From Serratia sp. AKBS12 (GTDB taxonomy: Bacteria; Pseudomonadota; Gammaproteobacteria; Enterobacterales; Enterobacteriaceae): a DNA stretch of 64,000 nucleotides. Position numbers and translations under genes: made by a program. The stretch is from positions 1,488,001 to 1,552,000 of the forward strand of contig NZ_JANUSB010000015.1 of assembly GCF_024793895.1 (NCBI RefSeq), written 5' to 3'. Within the stretch, counting starts at the first letter, position 1. Every line of letters starts with the position of its first letter. A model generated the notes under the pieces. That model ran no database searches, was not told where the DNA came from, and saw only the letters and a list, made by a program, of their open reading frames with translations. Below are positions 1 to 9,989 of the stretch, piece after piece.

Positions 1-599
1 ATATTGCCGGCATTCTGGTGCCTGCCCCTTATTATATTCGTCCTTCCCAATCAGGCCTGCTGGAGTATTTCACCACGCTGGCCAATGCCTCGCGCGTGCC
101 GGTAATTATCTATAACGTACCATACCGCACCGGTATCGCCATCGAACTGGACACCCTGCGGCAGATTGCCCGCCACCCGCAGGTGAAAGCGATTAAAGAC
201 TGTGGCGGCAACCTGGATGCCACCATGGCGCTGATTAACGACGGCGTGATAGACGTGCTGACCGGAGAGGACAATCTGATCCTCACTACGCTGTGCCTGG
301 GCGGCAGCGGTGCCATCTCGGCCTCTGCGCATCTGCATCCGCAACGCTTCGTGCAGTTGGTACGGCAAGTCGCCGCGGGCGATCTGCCGGCGGCGCGCGC
401 CAATTTTTATGCCTTGTTGCCATTGATCCAGCAGTTATTCAGCTTCCCCAATCCGGCACCGGTCAAGGCCGCATTGGCGCATGAGGGGCATATTGACAAC
501 GCCTTGCGTTCGCCGATGCAAACCGCGCCGCAGGCGCTGCAACAGCAAATTGCCGCCACGCTGGCGCAATTACAGCCGGCTGCCGAGCCGGTTAGCTAA
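1..599 (+). CDS. DapA/N-acetylneuraminate lyase family protein, 5' end missing
   Basis: The C-terminal ~199 residues of a class I aldolase-type TIM-barrel protein are present; the reading frame is open from the window edge, so the start lies upstream. The family condenses pyruvate or cleaves keto acids through a Schiff-base lysine. The YNVPYRTG segment carries the conserved tyrosine of dihydrodipicolinate synthase, and the lysine in VKAIKD fits the Schiff-base position. It may be 4-hydroxy-tetrahydrodipicolinate synthase, but several paralogues share these motifs. The location beside gstA is not the usual dapA-bamC locus, which favours a paralogue. Sure of the family, unsure of the substrate. 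Confidence 0.8.
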   Translation, partial: IAGILVPAPYYIRPSQSGLLEYFTTLANASRVPVIIYNVPYRTGIAIELDTLRQIARHPQVKAIKDCGGNLDATMALINDGVIDVLTGEDNLILTTLCLGGSGAISASAHLHPQRFVQLVRQVAAGDLPAARANFYALLPLIQQLFSFPNPAPVKAALAHEGHIDNALRSPMQTAPQALQQQIAATLAQLQPAAEPVS

Positions 600-692
600 A
601 TTATGTTAGCCAAGCCGCTGTAATTTTGGCTGTATGGAACTAGGATGAGGGGTTGGGCATGCCTGTCATTATTCATTATCAAGGAGTTCACG

Positions 693-1298
693 ATGAAACT
701 GTTCTATAAAGCCGGCGCCTGTTCGTTGTCTCCGCATATCGTATTGCGCGAAGCAGGGCTGGATTTTACTGCGGAAAAAGTCGACCTGGCAGCAAAGAAA
801 ACCGAAAGCGGTGCCGACTATCTGACCATCAATCCCAAGGGACAGGTACCTGCCTTGCTGCTCGATGATGGCAGCCTGCTGACCGAAGGCGTGGCAATTG
901 TGCAATATCTGGCGGATCGCGTTCCCGATCGCAACCTGATCCCGGCAGCCGGCACGCTATCTCGCTACCACGCCATCGAATGGCTGAATTTTGTCGCCAC
1001 CGAGCTGCACAAGGGTTTCAGCCCGCTGTTCAACCCGAAAACACCGGATGAATACAAGGCGGTGGCGCGCAGCAAGCTGGAACAGCAATTCAGTTATCTC
1101 GAAGGCGTACTGGCGCAGCAGCAATATTTGTTGGGTAACCGCTTCAGCGTGGCCGACGCCTATCTGTTTACCGTTCTGCGCTGGGCGCTGGCCTTGCAGT
1201 TCGATCTGCAACAGCACGCCAGCCTGTCCGCCTATATGGCGCGCGTGGCGGCACGCCCGGCGGTTGATGCCGCGCTCAATGCGGAAGGCTTGAAATAA
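693..1298 (+). CDS. gstA: glutathione S-transferase GstA
   Basis: Beta-class cytosolic glutathione transferase of 201 residues, the same length as E. coli GstA. It conjugates glutathione to electrophiles. The N-terminal thioredoxin-like domain carries the active-site Cys10-Ser11 (GACSLSP) and the glutathione-binding cis-Pro segment GQVPALLL. The helical domain has the conserved ATELHKGF histidine near residue 106. An open frame extends upstream to 645, but AAGGAG at 681-686 is spaced correctly for the ATG at 693, and the protein then begins [10 protein letters not shown] as in the family. It is convergent with pdxY and they share a terminator hairpin. The gstA-pdxY neighbourhood matches E. 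coli. Confidence 0.96.
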   Translation: MKLFYKAGACSLSPHIVLREAGLDFTAEKVDLAAKKTESGADYLTINPKGQVPALLLDDGSLLTEGVAIVQYLADRVPDRNLIPAAGTLSRYHAIEWLNFVATELHKGFSPLFNPKTPDEYKAVARSKLEQQFSYLEGVLAQQQYLLGNRFSVADAYLFTVLRWALALQFDLQQHASLSAYMARVAARPAVDAALNAEGLK

Positions 1299-1302
1299 TC
1301 CT

Positions 1303-1328
1303 CATTGCCCCCGTTTAAGGGGGCAATG
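1303..1328. terminator. bidirectional terminator between gstA and pdxY
   Basis: A perfect 10-bp inverted repeat (cattgccccc / gggggcaatg) with a 6-nt loop lies between the convergent stop codons of gstA and pdxY. Neither strand has a long T run, so its efficiency is uncertain. Confidence 0.7.
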
Positions 1329-1331
1329 ACG

Positions 1332-2192
1332 CTACAGTTTCAGCGCGGCAAAATGACAGCGCGGTGCGACAATCCCTTCCTGTGCCGCCACCACCTGTAA
1401 TTCGTACTCTCCCATTTCTTGCGTTGTCAGCATCACTTCATATACCGCCGCAGTGACGTGTTCAAGCGCCTGCGCCAACCCGCCCCCCTTCAGCAGATTC
1501 ACCAGCAGCAGGCCGCTGGTCAAATCACCGACGCCCACCGGCTGGCGTGCGCCAAAGTCCACCAGCGGCCGGCTGATATGCCATGCGTCGTCGGCGGTTA
1601 CCAGCAGCATTTCGAAACAGTCCAGATGGTAACCGGCACGACTGAGATGTTTCACCAGCACCATCTTCGGTCCTTTGGCGATCAATGCGCGCGCCGCGTC
1701 GACCGCCTGTGCCACATTGGCGATCTCTCGCTGAGCCAACAGCTCCAGTTCCAGCACGTTCGGGGCGATCATGTCGCTGCACGGCAGCGCCTGCTGACAC
1801 AGGAACTCCGCCACGCCCGGTGCCACGATACAACCCTTTTCCGGATGCCCCATCACCGGGTCGCAGAAATACCAGGCTGCTGGATTAGCCTGCTTCACCT
1901 GCCGCACTATATCGAGGATATGGTTGCCCTGCTCCGGTGAACCAATGTAGCCACTCAGCACCGCGTCACAGTTTTTTAATTGATCGATAGACGCAATGCC
2001 TTGCGCGATGTCGCTCAGATGACTGGCGGGCATCACGCAGCCGGTCCACTGACCGTACTGGGTATGGTTGGAAAACTGCACGGTATTGAGAGGCCAGACG
2101 TTGACCCCCATGCGACGCATGGGGAACTCCGCCGCACTGTTACCCGCATGGCCGAAAACCACATGCGACTGGATTGATAAAATATTTTTCAT
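1332..2192 (-). CDS. pdxY: pyridoxal kinase PdxY
   Basis: ATP-dependent kinase of the vitamin B6 salvage pathway that phosphorylates pyridoxal to pyridoxal 5'-phosphate in the cytoplasm. It has 286 residues, the usual PdxY length. The N-terminal [14 protein letters not shown] segment matches the ribokinase-fold substrate site, and the C-terminal [11 protein letters not shown] corresponds to the anion-hole/catalytic Asp motif (GTGD in other members). In E. coli pdxY directly follows tyrS in the pdxH-tyrS-pdxY order. Here an AT-rich gene on the opposite strand separates it from tyrS, so pdxY probably needs its own promoter in 2193-2300. Confidence 0.96.
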   Translation of the reverse strand: MKNILSIQSHVVFGHAGNSAAEFPMRRMGVNVWPLNTVQFSNHTQYGQWTGCVMPASHLSDIAQGIASIDQLKNCDAVLSGYIGSPEQGNHILDIVRQVKQANPAAWYFCDPVMGHPEKGCIVAPGVAEFLCQQALPCSDMIAPNVLELELLAQREIANVAQAVDAARALIAKGPKMVLVKHLSRAGYHLDCFEMLLVTADDAWHISRPLVDFGARQPVGVGDLTSGLLLVNLLKGGGLAQALEHVTAAVYEVMLTTQEMGEYELQVVAAQEGIVAPRCHFAALKL

Positions 2193-2666
2193 GTTAATTT
2201 TGTTACAACCTTGCCAAAAGTCGATCGGGGGTAATTAAACGAAACAAACGCTACGACTATACAGACTCCACATCATACTCCAAAGCTTGTAACTTCAAAT
2301 AATAAGCTAACGATACACCGATCATGACGCTGTTAAGTCTTGGCGGTTGCAGCCTGGCAAGAGGTGAACCTGCGCAAAATATCCCCTAACCCTTTGTTAG
2401 TGCAATAAAAAAACAAACCCCATCATAACTTTGAAAAAGTCCATTACTTAAACTATGTTTAGATTCGTTATTGATTCATATGCTTAACTTATCAACATAT
2501 CAAAAGTCCCTTAAGTTTTTTTAACTATAATAGTTAGATTTTCAATAGTTCGTTTATTAACAATTACAATTCTAAATTACAGCATTGCCAAAAGACAAAC
2601 AAATCATCAGCATACCAATTATCAATCAAATAAATTTCACAAGGTTAAATGCATAAGGAAAACTTA
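2193..2666 (+). promoter_or_regulatory. AT-rich intergenic region with candidate promoter for the S-layer-like gene
   Basis: This 474-bp stretch is visibly more AT-rich than the backbone and holds no gene. TTGAAA at 2431-2436 and TATGTT at 2454-2459 with a 17-bp spacer form a plausible sigma-70 promoter; TATAAT at 2526-2531 is a second possible -10 without a good -35. Either would give a 5' leader of 100-200 nt for the gene starting at 2667. The first ~100 bp should also contain the pdxY promoter reading left. Confidence 0.4.
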
Positions 2667-5600
2667 ATGAGTATATTACAATCTCAATATAGTCTTGCCG
2701 CAATTTATCTCGCTACATTGGGTAAAAAAGCAGACTCCGCGACGTTAGATTATTTCGGCAGAAAACTGAATAGTAATGCAACCAATCCAACCTCGTTGGC
2801 GAATGCTTTTATCAACTCTCCCGATGGGCACAATCGTTACGATGGACTGAGTAACAGTGAAAAAATCAGCTACATATATAAAAACATTACCGGCATGGAG
2901 CCTGATAGTAGTACGCTTTCAACGTTAACGTCGGAGCTGTCTAATGGGAGGACGCTAGGCTCCATTACGATGTCAATCATAAACACCACGGAGAGTTACA
3001 ATGGAACAGACCCAATAGCATTACAACAACGCGACCATTTGGAAGCATCGGTAGATACAACTCTCTACCCTTCGTTTGATAAAAATGTTGAATATTCAAC
3101 TTATGCATCAGATATTCAAGCCGTCTATTATTCCATTGGTGGTACCATGGTATCAAGCGGCATCAATTTTTGGGCAAATGAACTCATAAACGCCCCTGAA
3201 AAACTCAACAAGATCGCACAAAATTTTATTACATCCCGCCCAAAGATAGACAGTTTGAGTAATGATGATTTTGTAAAATTCATATTCGAGAATGTTTTTA
3301 ACAAAACGCCTTCCTCGCAAGAGATGGAAAATTACCTGTCTGGTTTGGAAAATGGTCAGGAAACCCGAGGAGATATCGTTGTGAGAATGATTAACGACAT
3401 CCGCAGTGACGATAGCGGCTCCCAGGCCAATATAAAATTCAATCAAGCAACAAAGGTGTATCTTGCGGGTGAACTACCTGAGTTGAAATATCAGGAGATC
3501 GTAGCCTCTTTCTACCTCGCCATTGCAAAAAGCACTGTCCCTGCCTCAGCTTTGGACACCTATAGTAAATATCTTGCCAGCGGTAATACCGAGGCTGACT
3601 TGCTAAAAATACTGTCGAACTCAGATCAATTTAAATTGGCAGATAACTATGGCGCGGTGTATCAATATCTGTACGGCGTTAACCTTACGCAGGCTGAATC
3701 ACAGGCAATCCTGTTAAAAGCGGGCAATGACAATTATCAAGCGACTAACTTAATCATTGCAGCCTTTCGTGCCGGCAACTACCCTTTAGATAACCATAGC
3801 ACCCCGCTTGACAAGAATTTGGTCATCGACTTTGAGCGCGAAATCAATACTTCCCTGAACTATACCTCAGGTCCGGCAACATTAGAGATTTCTGCGAATG
3901 GTGGCAACCCTTCGGGCATTATTAATACTGGTGAACTGCATCAACTGACCAATGCCGAGTTAACAAAAATCACCGAAATCACCCTTAATGCAAACGTAGA
4001 GAAAAGCGTTGATCTTTCGTTCAGCAAGGCAACAAAAATAACAGTAACTGGGGAGTATGCTGCAAGTAACTTAGTGTTGGGCTCACTTAATTCATACGGT
4101 AAAAACATCACTTTATTACTCGATAATCAAGGCATTAACAATATAGACTCCGCCGTCAACCTTGGCCATGGGAATATTGATGTCGTTATAAAACCAGATA
4201 CTGACGTCACCCATGCAAATGCCCAACTGTTATTTTATCCCGGCACGGACAAGTCGAGCAAACAAGGTCTTTATTGGGAAGGTAACGGGGAAAATGGTGG
4301 TGCGAACCAAATCAGCACGCTTTTCACCGCTAAAACCAATGGGTCTACCTCCACTACGACCACCCTTTCCGCTAATTTCATCACTAAAGATATTTTCCTC
4401 ACCAGCCAGCAAGACGGTTCAGTAAACGCGGAAATAAACAGTAGTTATGACCAATTCTTCGGATTCCAATACATAGACCTGACAAATTATAAAGGAACAG
4501 GGAGTATTTATCTTGATGGAGCATTAGTAAGCACTGAAGGAAAGAATGTTTTTGACTTTGGGGTTACCAACAAAAACGCCAGTATCTACAACACGCAATA
4601 TGCGGACGTTGAGCATTTGACGCAGGCTCCAGTTAGCGATGGGAACTATACCGGCAACCTCGGACTGACTATATCTGCCTATTCTGGTGAAATAAACGTT
4701 ATAAACCTTTCCCCGGGGCAATACAGTTACACACCTTACAGCCTTATTTTTAATGGTGATGTTACCTCTGAGAGTAAGGTACACCTTAATTATCTGCAAA
4801 ATAATTCAACCACGACAGGGCTTCAGGGCTTTGGTATTCGTCTTGCAGCTCCAGAATTAAAAGCTATGAATGCAGGTACTGTGGATATTTCAGCCAAAGG
4901 AAATTATATCGGTGCGCTGGTTATTGTTGCCGAAGGAAACGGTAGCGAAAAGACACTTACCCTAACAGGCGCTGATAATCATATACAACGAATTGAATTA
5001 GACGGCATGTCATCTAATATACTCAATCTGACCATTGCGCACAACTTCAGCGATTCGCTCAAAACCATTAGCGCAATTCTATACGTTGACCATCGTGCTT
5101 CAGATACTATATTGAATTTAAATGCAGAGAAAGGGGGAACAGGCGGTGGCAGTTTTTATAATACATTATTAAGTCTGGACAACTCTTCATCGTTCACGGC
5201 AATAACTACACAACTCGCGGGAGAACAGCTCAGCGTGGGGAATGTGCAGGATCCAGGCGGCTTCAGCAATGCAAACATACATATAAATAATGCCAGCGTA
5301 CAAGGAAATACAACGCTTGAGGAGGCTGTTAACCTCAGGTTCTCTGATAGCCATGTAGATAGTTTGGTATCTTTATTGACATTGTCGTCCAAAACACAAA
5401 TACATATTGGAGACAATGAACAACAATGGAGTTTTTCGTCAAGCGGCGATAAAGTCATGCAAGTCTATGGCAGCGTTACAAAACCGTCTGAACTAAACGC
5501 GTTGTTCGACAGTATTGATATGTCGAATGTAAACACGGCAAATGATTTGTTCTCAGAGTTACTGGCCAGCATTTCGGATGGTGCAAGTCAGGGAGCTTTA

Positions 5601-5813
5601 GCTGAGGTGGGTGCGATAAAACTAGACCATACCGTTTATGTCATTATCGATAAAAACCATAATCAGTCCTTCGACAATCAAGATATCGTATTTGCACTAG
5701 GTAACCAAAACGCAGAATTAGACGTTTACCAAACTGCCGTTAGTCTTCATTACCAGTCACCCAATATATCGCTGATAGGCCAGGATGCTATCAGCCATGA
5801 GGCGGTTGCTTAA
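2667..5813 (+). CDS. large secreted DUF4214 / S-layer-like protein, putative type I secretion substrate
   Basis: A 1048-residue protein with no N-terminal signal peptide. The first ~390 residues contain repeated helical DUF4214-type segments (YLATLGKKADSATLDYF, SFYLAIAKSTVPASALDTY, YQYLYGVNLTQAESQ), an arrangement also known at the N terminus of S-layer proteins such as Caulobacter RsaA. The remainder is Ser/Thr/Asn/Gly-rich with alternating beta-type sequence. Near the C terminus is an EF-hand-like loop DKNHNQSFDNQD (about 995-1006), and ISLIG (1034-1038) stands ten residues from the end, resembling the VTLVG near the end of LipA. I infer export by an ABC (Lip-type) exporter and a surface-layer or matrix role, like Serratia SlaA. 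The start at 2667 is preferred over 2649 because AAGGA at 2655-2659 fits it. The gene is clearly AT-rich and interrupts pdxY-tyrS synteny, which suggests transfer. Confidence 0.7.
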   Translation: MSILQSQYSLAAIYLATLGKKADSATLDYFGRKLNSNATNPTSLANAFINSPDGHNRYDGLSNSEKISYIYKNITGMEPDSSTLSTLTSELSNGRTLGSITMSIINTTESYNGTDPIALQQRDHLEASVDTTLYPSFDKNVEYSTYASDIQAVYYSIGGTMVSSGINFWANELINAPEKLNKIAQNFITSRPKIDSLSNDDFVKFIFENVFNKTPSSQEMENYLSGLENGQETRGDIVVRMINDIRSDDSGSQANIKFNQATKVYLAGELPELKYQEIVASFYLAIAKSTVPASALDTYSKYLASGNTEADLLKILSNSDQFKLADNYGAVYQYLYGVNLTQAESQAILLKAGNDNYQATNLIIAAFRAGNYPLDNHSTPLDKNLVIDFEREINTSLNYTSGPATLEISANGGNPSGIINTGELHQLTNAELTKITEITLNANVEKSVDLSFSKATKITVTGEYAASNLVLGSLNSYGKNITLLLDNQGINNIDSAVNLGHGNIDVVIKPDTDVTHANAQLLFYPGTDKSSKQGLYWEGNGENGGANQISTLFTAKTNGSTSTTTTLSANFITKDIFLTSQQDGSVNAEINSSYDQFFGFQYIDLTNYKGTGSIYLDGALVSTEGKNVFDFGVTNKNASIYNTQYADVEHLTQAPVSDGNYTGNLGLTISAYSGEINVINLSPGQYSYTPYSLIFNGDVTSESKVHLNYLQNNSTTTGLQGFGIRLAAPELKAMNAGTVDISAKGNYIGALVIVAEGNGSEKTLTLTGADNHIQRIELDGMSSNILNLTIAHNFSDSLKTISAILYVDHRASDTILNLNAEKGGTGGGSFYNTLLSLDNSSSFTAITTQLAGEQLSVGNVQDPGGFSNANIHINNASVQGNTTLEEAVNLRFSDSHVDSLVSLLTLSSKTQIHIGDNEQQWSFSSSGDKVMQVYGSVTKPSELNALFDSIDMSNVNTANDLFSELLASISDGASQGALAEVGAIKLDHTVYVIIDKNHNQSFDNQDIVFALGNQNAELDVYQTAVSLHYQSPNISLIGQDAISHEAVA

Positions 5814-5823
5814 GGCCCTAAAC

Positions 5824-5846
5824 GAGGGGGCTGATGCCCCCTTCTT
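5824..5846 (+). terminator. terminator after the S-layer-like gene
   Basis: A G-rich/C-rich inverted repeat (gggggc ... gccccc, loop tgat) is followed by ttcttt, 10 bp past the stop codon of the large secreted protein gene. It lies before the convergent end of tyrS. Confidence 0.65.
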
Positions 5847-5898
5847 TACAAGCTAACCTGCATGGTAGCCTTGCTCACAACCGCGTTGTCTGCACAAC

Positions 5899-7173
5899 TT
5901 ATTGCCAGTCGATCAGACAGTAATGCTTTTTACCGCGACGCAACAGCGTGTAGCGGCCAAACAGGCGGTCGGCGTTGGTAAAGGTGTATTCCGCATTAGA
6001 CTGTTTTTCGCCATTGACGGTTACCGCATTGGAACCAATCATGGTACGTGCCTGCCCACGTGATGGTACCAGTTCGGCATTGACCAGCGCCTGTTGCAGA
6101 TCGGCCTCCTTGTCCAACTTGATGGTTGGCATGCCGTCCTGCGCCAACTGCGCGAAGTCCGCTTCGGTCATCTCATGCAGCGCGCCAGAGAACAGGCTCT
6201 GCGTGATACGCTGAGCGGCAGCCAGCCCCTCTTCACCATGCACCATGCGCGTCACTTCTTCTGCCAGTACGTACTGGGCGCGTGGCGCTTTGCCGCTGCT
6301 GCGGTCTTCGGCTTCCAGCGCATTGATCTCTTCCAGACTCATAAAGGTGAAAAACTTCAGGAAGCGATACACATCGGCATCCGCAGTATTGATCCAGAAC
6401 TGGTAGAATTTGTACGGGCTGGTTTTTTCTGGCGCCAGCCATACCGCGCCGCCTTCGGTCTTGCCGAATTTAGTGCCGTCGGATTTGGTGATCAACGGTA
6501 CAGTCAGGCCAAACACCTGCTGCTGATGCATGCGGCGCGTCAGATCGATACCAGAGGTGATGTTACCCCATTGGTCGGAGCCACCGATTTGCAACACCAC
6601 CTGGTGGCGATGATTCAGTTCGGCAAAATCATAGCCCTGCAGCAGGTTGTAGGAGAATTCGGTAAACGAGATGCCGACATCGTCACGGTTCAGACGCTGT
6701 TTGACTGCTTCTTTGTTGATCATCTGGTTAACGGAGAAGTGCTTGCCGATGTCGCGCAGGAAGGTCAGCACGTTCATGCCGCCAAACCAGTCATAGTTGT
6801 TGGCGGCAATGGCGCTGTTGCTGCCGCAGTCGAAATCGAGGAACGGCGACACCTGCTTGCGGATTTTGTCGACCCATTCGTTGACGGTTTCGCTGGTATT
6901 CAATTTGCGTTCTGCCGCCTTGAAGCTCGGATCGCCGATCAGGCCGGTCGCTCCGCCCACCAGCGCCACCGGTTTGTGGCCGGCCAGTTGGAAACGCTTC
7001 AGGCACAGCAGAGGTACCAGATGGCCCAAATGCAAGCTGTCAGCGGTCGGATCGAAGCCGCAATACAGTGCAATTGGCCCTTGCGCCAGTCGCTCTGCTA
7101 ACGCTTCCTCGTCCGTCACCTGGGCCACCAGGCCCCGCTCTTGCAGTTGTTGAATCAGGTTGATGCTAGCCAT
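5899..7173 (-). CDS. tyrS: tyrosyl-tRNA synthetase TyrS
   Basis: Class I aminoacyl-tRNA synthetase that charges tRNA-Tyr. It has 424 residues, as in E. coli. The N-terminal Rossmann domain has the HIGH-type motif HLGH and the KMSKS-type motif KFGKT, and the C-terminal S4-like RNA-binding domain ends [15 protein letters not shown]. The ATG at 7173 gives [14 protein letters not shown], which aligns with the E. coli start; the upstream ATG at 7215 would add 14 residues not found in the family. GGAGAAC precedes 7173. It is downstream of pdxH in the same direction, with a 238-bp gap holding a long inverted repeat. Confidence 0.98.
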   Translation of the reverse strand: MASINLIQQLQERGLVAQVTDEEALAERLAQGPIALYCGFDPTADSLHLGHLVPLLCLKRFQLAGHKPVALVGGATGLIGDPSFKAAERKLNTSETVNEWVDKIRKQVSPFLDFDCGSNSAIAANNYDWFGGMNVLTFLRDIGKHFSVNQMINKEAVKQRLNRDDVGISFTEFSYNLLQGYDFAELNHRHQVVLQIGGSDQWGNITSGIDLTRRMHQQQVFGLTVPLITKSDGTKFGKTEGGAVWLAPEKTSPYKFYQFWINTADADVYRFLKFFTFMSLEEINALEAEDRSSGKAPRAQYVLAEEVTRMVHGEEGLAAAQRITQSLFSGALHEMTEADFAQLAQDGMPTIKLDKEADLQQALVNAELVPSRGQARTMIGSNAVTVNGEKQSNAEYTFTNADRLFGRYTLLRRGKKHYCLIDWQ

Positions 7174-7257
7174 CAAGTTCTCCATGTATAAACGAATGCA
7201 CCTTTGCCGGTACACGGCCTTTCGCCCGCTGGCGAAATAATAAATGTGGATTGACCT

Positions 7258-7350
7258 GGAATAATTGACGTTGCATCAAGGCAGCGAATGGATTGCGCCG
7301 ACGCCCGGTCGCGCAACGGCAGCCCGCACAGATGCAGCGTCAATTATTCC
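7258..7350. repeat. long inverted repeat (hairpin element) between pdxH and tyrS
   Basis: Two 20-nt arms (7258-7277 and 7331-7350) share the core GGAATAATTGACG / CGTCAATTATTCC and pair with one mismatch (t/c), which would be a wobble pair in RNA. The 53 nt between them contain a smaller GC-rich inverted repeat (ttgcgc ... gcgcaa). The element lies in the leader region of tyrS on the minus strand. It could be a miniature inverted-repeat element or a transcribed structured leader. No T-box-like sequence was recognised. Confidence 0.7.
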
Positions 7351-7411
7351 GGGCGTATAGAATAAAGCGCCAGCGTCAACTGTGCCAGCGCTTAAAGGGA
7401 TTTTCCGTCTG

Positions 7412-8065
7412 TCAGGGCGCCAGTCGGTCAATTTTCCAGTCATTACCATCGCGTTGGTAAAGGAAACGGTCATGCAGACGGTGCTCACCACCCTGCCAAA
7501 ACTCAACCGAATCAAATCTGACGCGGAACCCGCCCCAGAAACTCGGTAACGGCACCTCGCCAGACTGGAACTTTTGCTTGAGCTCGAGGAATTTGCTTTC
7601 CAGCACGCCGCGGGCGGAAATGCGTGAAGACTGCTGGGAAACCCAGGCGCCGATTTGGCTGTCTTTTGGCCGGCTGCTGAAATATTTCATGACTTCCAGC
7701 GTCGATAGCCGCTCGGCACTGCCGAGGAAGCTGACCTGACGATCCAGCATGTGCCACGGGAAATGCAGGCTGATCTTGGGGTTATGTGCCAGTTGCTGTG
7801 CCTTGCGGCTGCCAAGGTTGGTGTAAAACACCAGGCCTTTGTCGTCGAAGTGCTTGAGCAGCACGATACGCTGATATGGTTGGCCGGTGTCGTCCACCGT
7901 AGCCACGCACATGGCGGTGGGATCGGCCAGCCGCGCTTCGCAGGCCTGCTTTAGCCAGCGTTCGAACAACTCCAACGGGTTGGCCGTCAGATCCTGACGG
8001 CGCAGGCCGCCTCGGGTATATTCACGGCGCAGGTCCGCAACATCAAATTCATTATTATCAGTCAT
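7412..8065 (-). CDS. pdxH: pyridoxine/pyridoxamine 5'-phosphate oxidase PdxH
   Basis: FMN-dependent oxidase that makes pyridoxal 5'-phosphate from PNP or PMP, the last step of B6 synthesis. The protein has 217 residues with the family block [18 protein letters not shown], the FMN-binding [13 protein letters not shown] and the C-terminal [10 protein letters not shown]. The start at 8065 ([16 protein letters not shown]) matches the E. coli length; ATG 8074, three codons upstream, is also possible, and neither has a strong Shine-Dalgarno sequence. It shares an orientation and probably a transcript with anmK, mliC and tyrS. Confidence 0.96.
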   Translation of the reverse strand: MTDNNEFDVADLRREYTRGGLRRQDLTANPLELFERWLKQACEARLADPTAMCVATVDDTGQPYQRIVLLKHFDDKGLVFYTNLGSRKAQQLAHNPKISLHFPWHMLDRQVSFLGSAERLSTLEVMKYFSSRPKDSQIGAWVSQQSSRISARGVLESKFLELKQKFQSGEVPLPSFWGGFRVRFDSVEFWQGGEHRLHDRFLYQRDGNDWKIDRLAP

Positions 8066-8154
8066 CTGATTCATTAACCCAGCGAAAAAACGTAAGGGCC
8101 ATTTTGCGCCTGCCGCGCCAGAATCACAATCTTTGCGGCGCGGCATGCGCCGAA

Positions 8155-8457
8155 TCAGTTCACCAAGGTGCAATCACTCATCACCACTTTGCCATTACGT
8201 TCCACAAACGCGTTTTGTCCCTTCGACCAGAACGTGTATTTGTCGTCACCGTATTTGGCCCCCGACGCTGCCAGTTGCTGTTTCAGCGTTAACTGCTGGC
8301 CATCCATCAGGAAGCTGGCTGTGCTGTCTGCACCGTTCAACGACACGGTCAGCGGTGTGGTACCGCATTGATAATGCAGGATTTGGCTTTTTTGTGGCAG
8401 GAAGTAGCTGCAACCACCCAGCATTAACGCCATGCCGGTAATCATTATTTTCTTCAT
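8155..8457 (-). CDS. mliC: C-type lysozyme inhibitor lipoprotein MliC
   Basis: A 100-residue lipoprotein that inhibits C-type lysozyme at the cell envelope. The signal peptide [16 protein letters not shown] ends in a lipobox (LGGC, Cys16), and the mature part has the MliC fold signature: YQCG near the N terminus, FLMDGQ, and SDC near the end, providing the conserved cysteine pair. It sits between anmK and pdxH as in E. coli (ydhA). Confidence 0.93.
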   Translation of the reverse strand: MKKIMITGMALMLGGCSYFLPQKSQILHYQCGTTPLTVSLNGADSTASFLMDGQQLTLKQQLAASGAKYGDDKYTFWSKGQNAFVERNGKVVMSDCTLVN

Positions 8458-8502
8458 TGGAAGTTCCTTTTTTAACGCAAGCTCTTCCCTATCCTAACAG
8501 AG

Positions 8503-9624
8503 CTAACGGGCACCCGATGGGAAAACCGGATAAATCCCACCGAGCAGCGTTTCGCGACTGGCACCGGTGACCGACGGCAGGTTACCGGGTTGGCCTGACA
8601 GGGTTCGAAAGGCCAGCCAGGCGAAGGCCAGCGCCTCCATATCATCACCGCTGATGCCAAATTCGTCGGTCGTAGACACTTCGGTACCCGGCAGCAGCGC
8701 CGACATGCGCGCCATCAGCAACGGGTTGCGCGCGCCACCGCCGCACACCAGCAGACGTTCGCAACCGCCGGCCAGCAAAACCTGCTCGCTGATGGTAGTG
8801 GCGGTCAGTTCCACCAGCGTAGTCATGACGTCAACCGCATTAATGGCCGGGATTGCCGCCAACTGCTGTTCCAGCCAGCTGATATTGAAATATTCGCGGC
8901 CGGTGCTTTTCGGTGCCGGCAGCGCAAAATACGGATCGGCCAACATCTGCTGTAACAGCGGCAGGCAGACGCGCCCTTCCATCGCCCAGGCCCCGTCTTT
9001 GTCATAGGCTCGTTGACAATGACGCCACACCCAGGCATCCAGCAGCATATTGCCCGGCCCGGTATCAAAGCCGCGTACCGGCATCCCCGGCAGCAGCAAT
9101 GAAAGATTGGCGATACCGCCGATATTGAGCACCATGCGTCGTTCGCCAGGATGCGCCAGCAGCGCCTGATGGAACGCCGGTACCAGCGGTGCACCCTGAC
9201 CGCCGTAGGCCATATCGCGCCGGCGAAAATCGCCGATGGTGGTGATATTGGTCAACGCGGCAATACGGTTGTTATCACCGAGCTGCATGGAAAAGCGCAT
9301 CTCACCGTCCGGTTCATGCCAGACGGTCTGACCATGGCAACCGATGGCAGTGATCTCATGCGCCGGCACGCCAGTTTGCTTCAGCAGTCCCAGCACCGCT
9401 TCGCCGAATAGCGTGCCGAGCTGCGCATCAAGCCGGCCGACGGCAGACAGCGTAGTAGCCTGGCCCTGACACATGGCGAGAATATCCTTCTTCAGTTGGA
9501 TAGGCATCGGATGGCTATAACTTGCCTGCTGCGCCACCATGCGTTCATCGATAGCGGCCAGCACCACATCGACCCCATCCAGACTGGTGCCAGACATAAC
9601 CCCTATATAGCGGCCTGACTTCAT
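8503..9624 (-). CDS. anmK: anhydro-N-acetylmuramic acid kinase AnmK
   Basis: Cytoplasmic kinase that cleaves and phosphorylates 1,6-anhydro-MurNAc to MurNAc-6-phosphate during murein recycling. It has 373 residues. The N-terminal phosphate-binding signature GTSLDGVD (residues 11-18), the central GFDTGPGN and the C-terminal ATP-site CGGGARN are intact. First gene of the leftward anmK-mliC-pdxH-tyrS series. It is divergent from slyB across 365 bp. Confidence 0.97.
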   Translation of the reverse strand: MKSGRYIGVMSGTSLDGVDVVLAAIDERMVAQQASYSHPMPIQLKKDILAMCQGQATTLSAVGRLDAQLGTLFGEAVLGLLKQTGVPAHEITAIGCHGQTVWHEPDGEMRFSMQLGDNNRIAALTNITTIGDFRRRDMAYGGQGAPLVPAFHQALLAHPGERRMVLNIGGIANLSLLLPGMPVRGFDTGPGNMLLDAWVWRHCQRAYDKDGAWAMEGRVCLPLLQQMLADPYFALPAPKSTGREYFNISWLEQQLAAIPAINAVDVMTTLVELTATTISEQVLLAGGCERLLVCGGGARNPLLMARMSALLPGTEVSTTDEFGISGDDMEALAFAWLAFRTLSGQPGNLPSVTGASRETLLGGIYPVFPSGAR

Positions 9625-9838
9625 AAAGCGATCCTCTTAGCCATCACGGGCATACAACGTTTTTGACTAGATAAATAAACCAGAATTGTGCTATTAACGC
9701 CATGAATTATGTTGTATTTTTTCAAGGTTGTGAACAGTACGCCTATTTTCAGCCGACCGCCGCCCAACTGCTTTATTGCTAAACCCAACCTCAACCTTTC
9801 GTCTATTATGCGTCAACGCCGTATTAAACCTAAACCAC

Positions 9839-9870
9839 CGTTTAATATTGGTTGAATGGTATAAAGATAT
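9839..9870 (+). promoter_or_regulatory. candidate PhoP box and -10 upstream of slyB
   Basis: CGTTTA-atatt-GGTTGA at 9839-9855 resembles the PhoP direct repeat (T/G)GTTTA-N5-(T/G)GTTTA. A TATAAA/AAGATA -10 candidate follows at 9860-9869, at roughly the expected distance. slyB is a PhoP-regulated gene in E. coli and Salmonella, which supports the assignment. The rest of 9625-9989 shows no gene. Confidence 0.5.
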
Positions 9871-9989
9871 GCTTAACACCGAAATCCAACGTGGTGGGAC
9901 ACGCCTCTTTGAGCCATACTTTGGCTAACTTTTGTTGAAGCAGCCTGGGGCGATAGCCAGGTTATGGAATTTTAAATCAGGAGTTTTAT

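Noticed and set aside
6094..7101. 335-codon open frame antisense to tyrS
   Set aside because: It mirrors a highly conserved essential gene, has no ribosome-binding site and no family resemblance; it arises from codon bias in GC-rich DNA.
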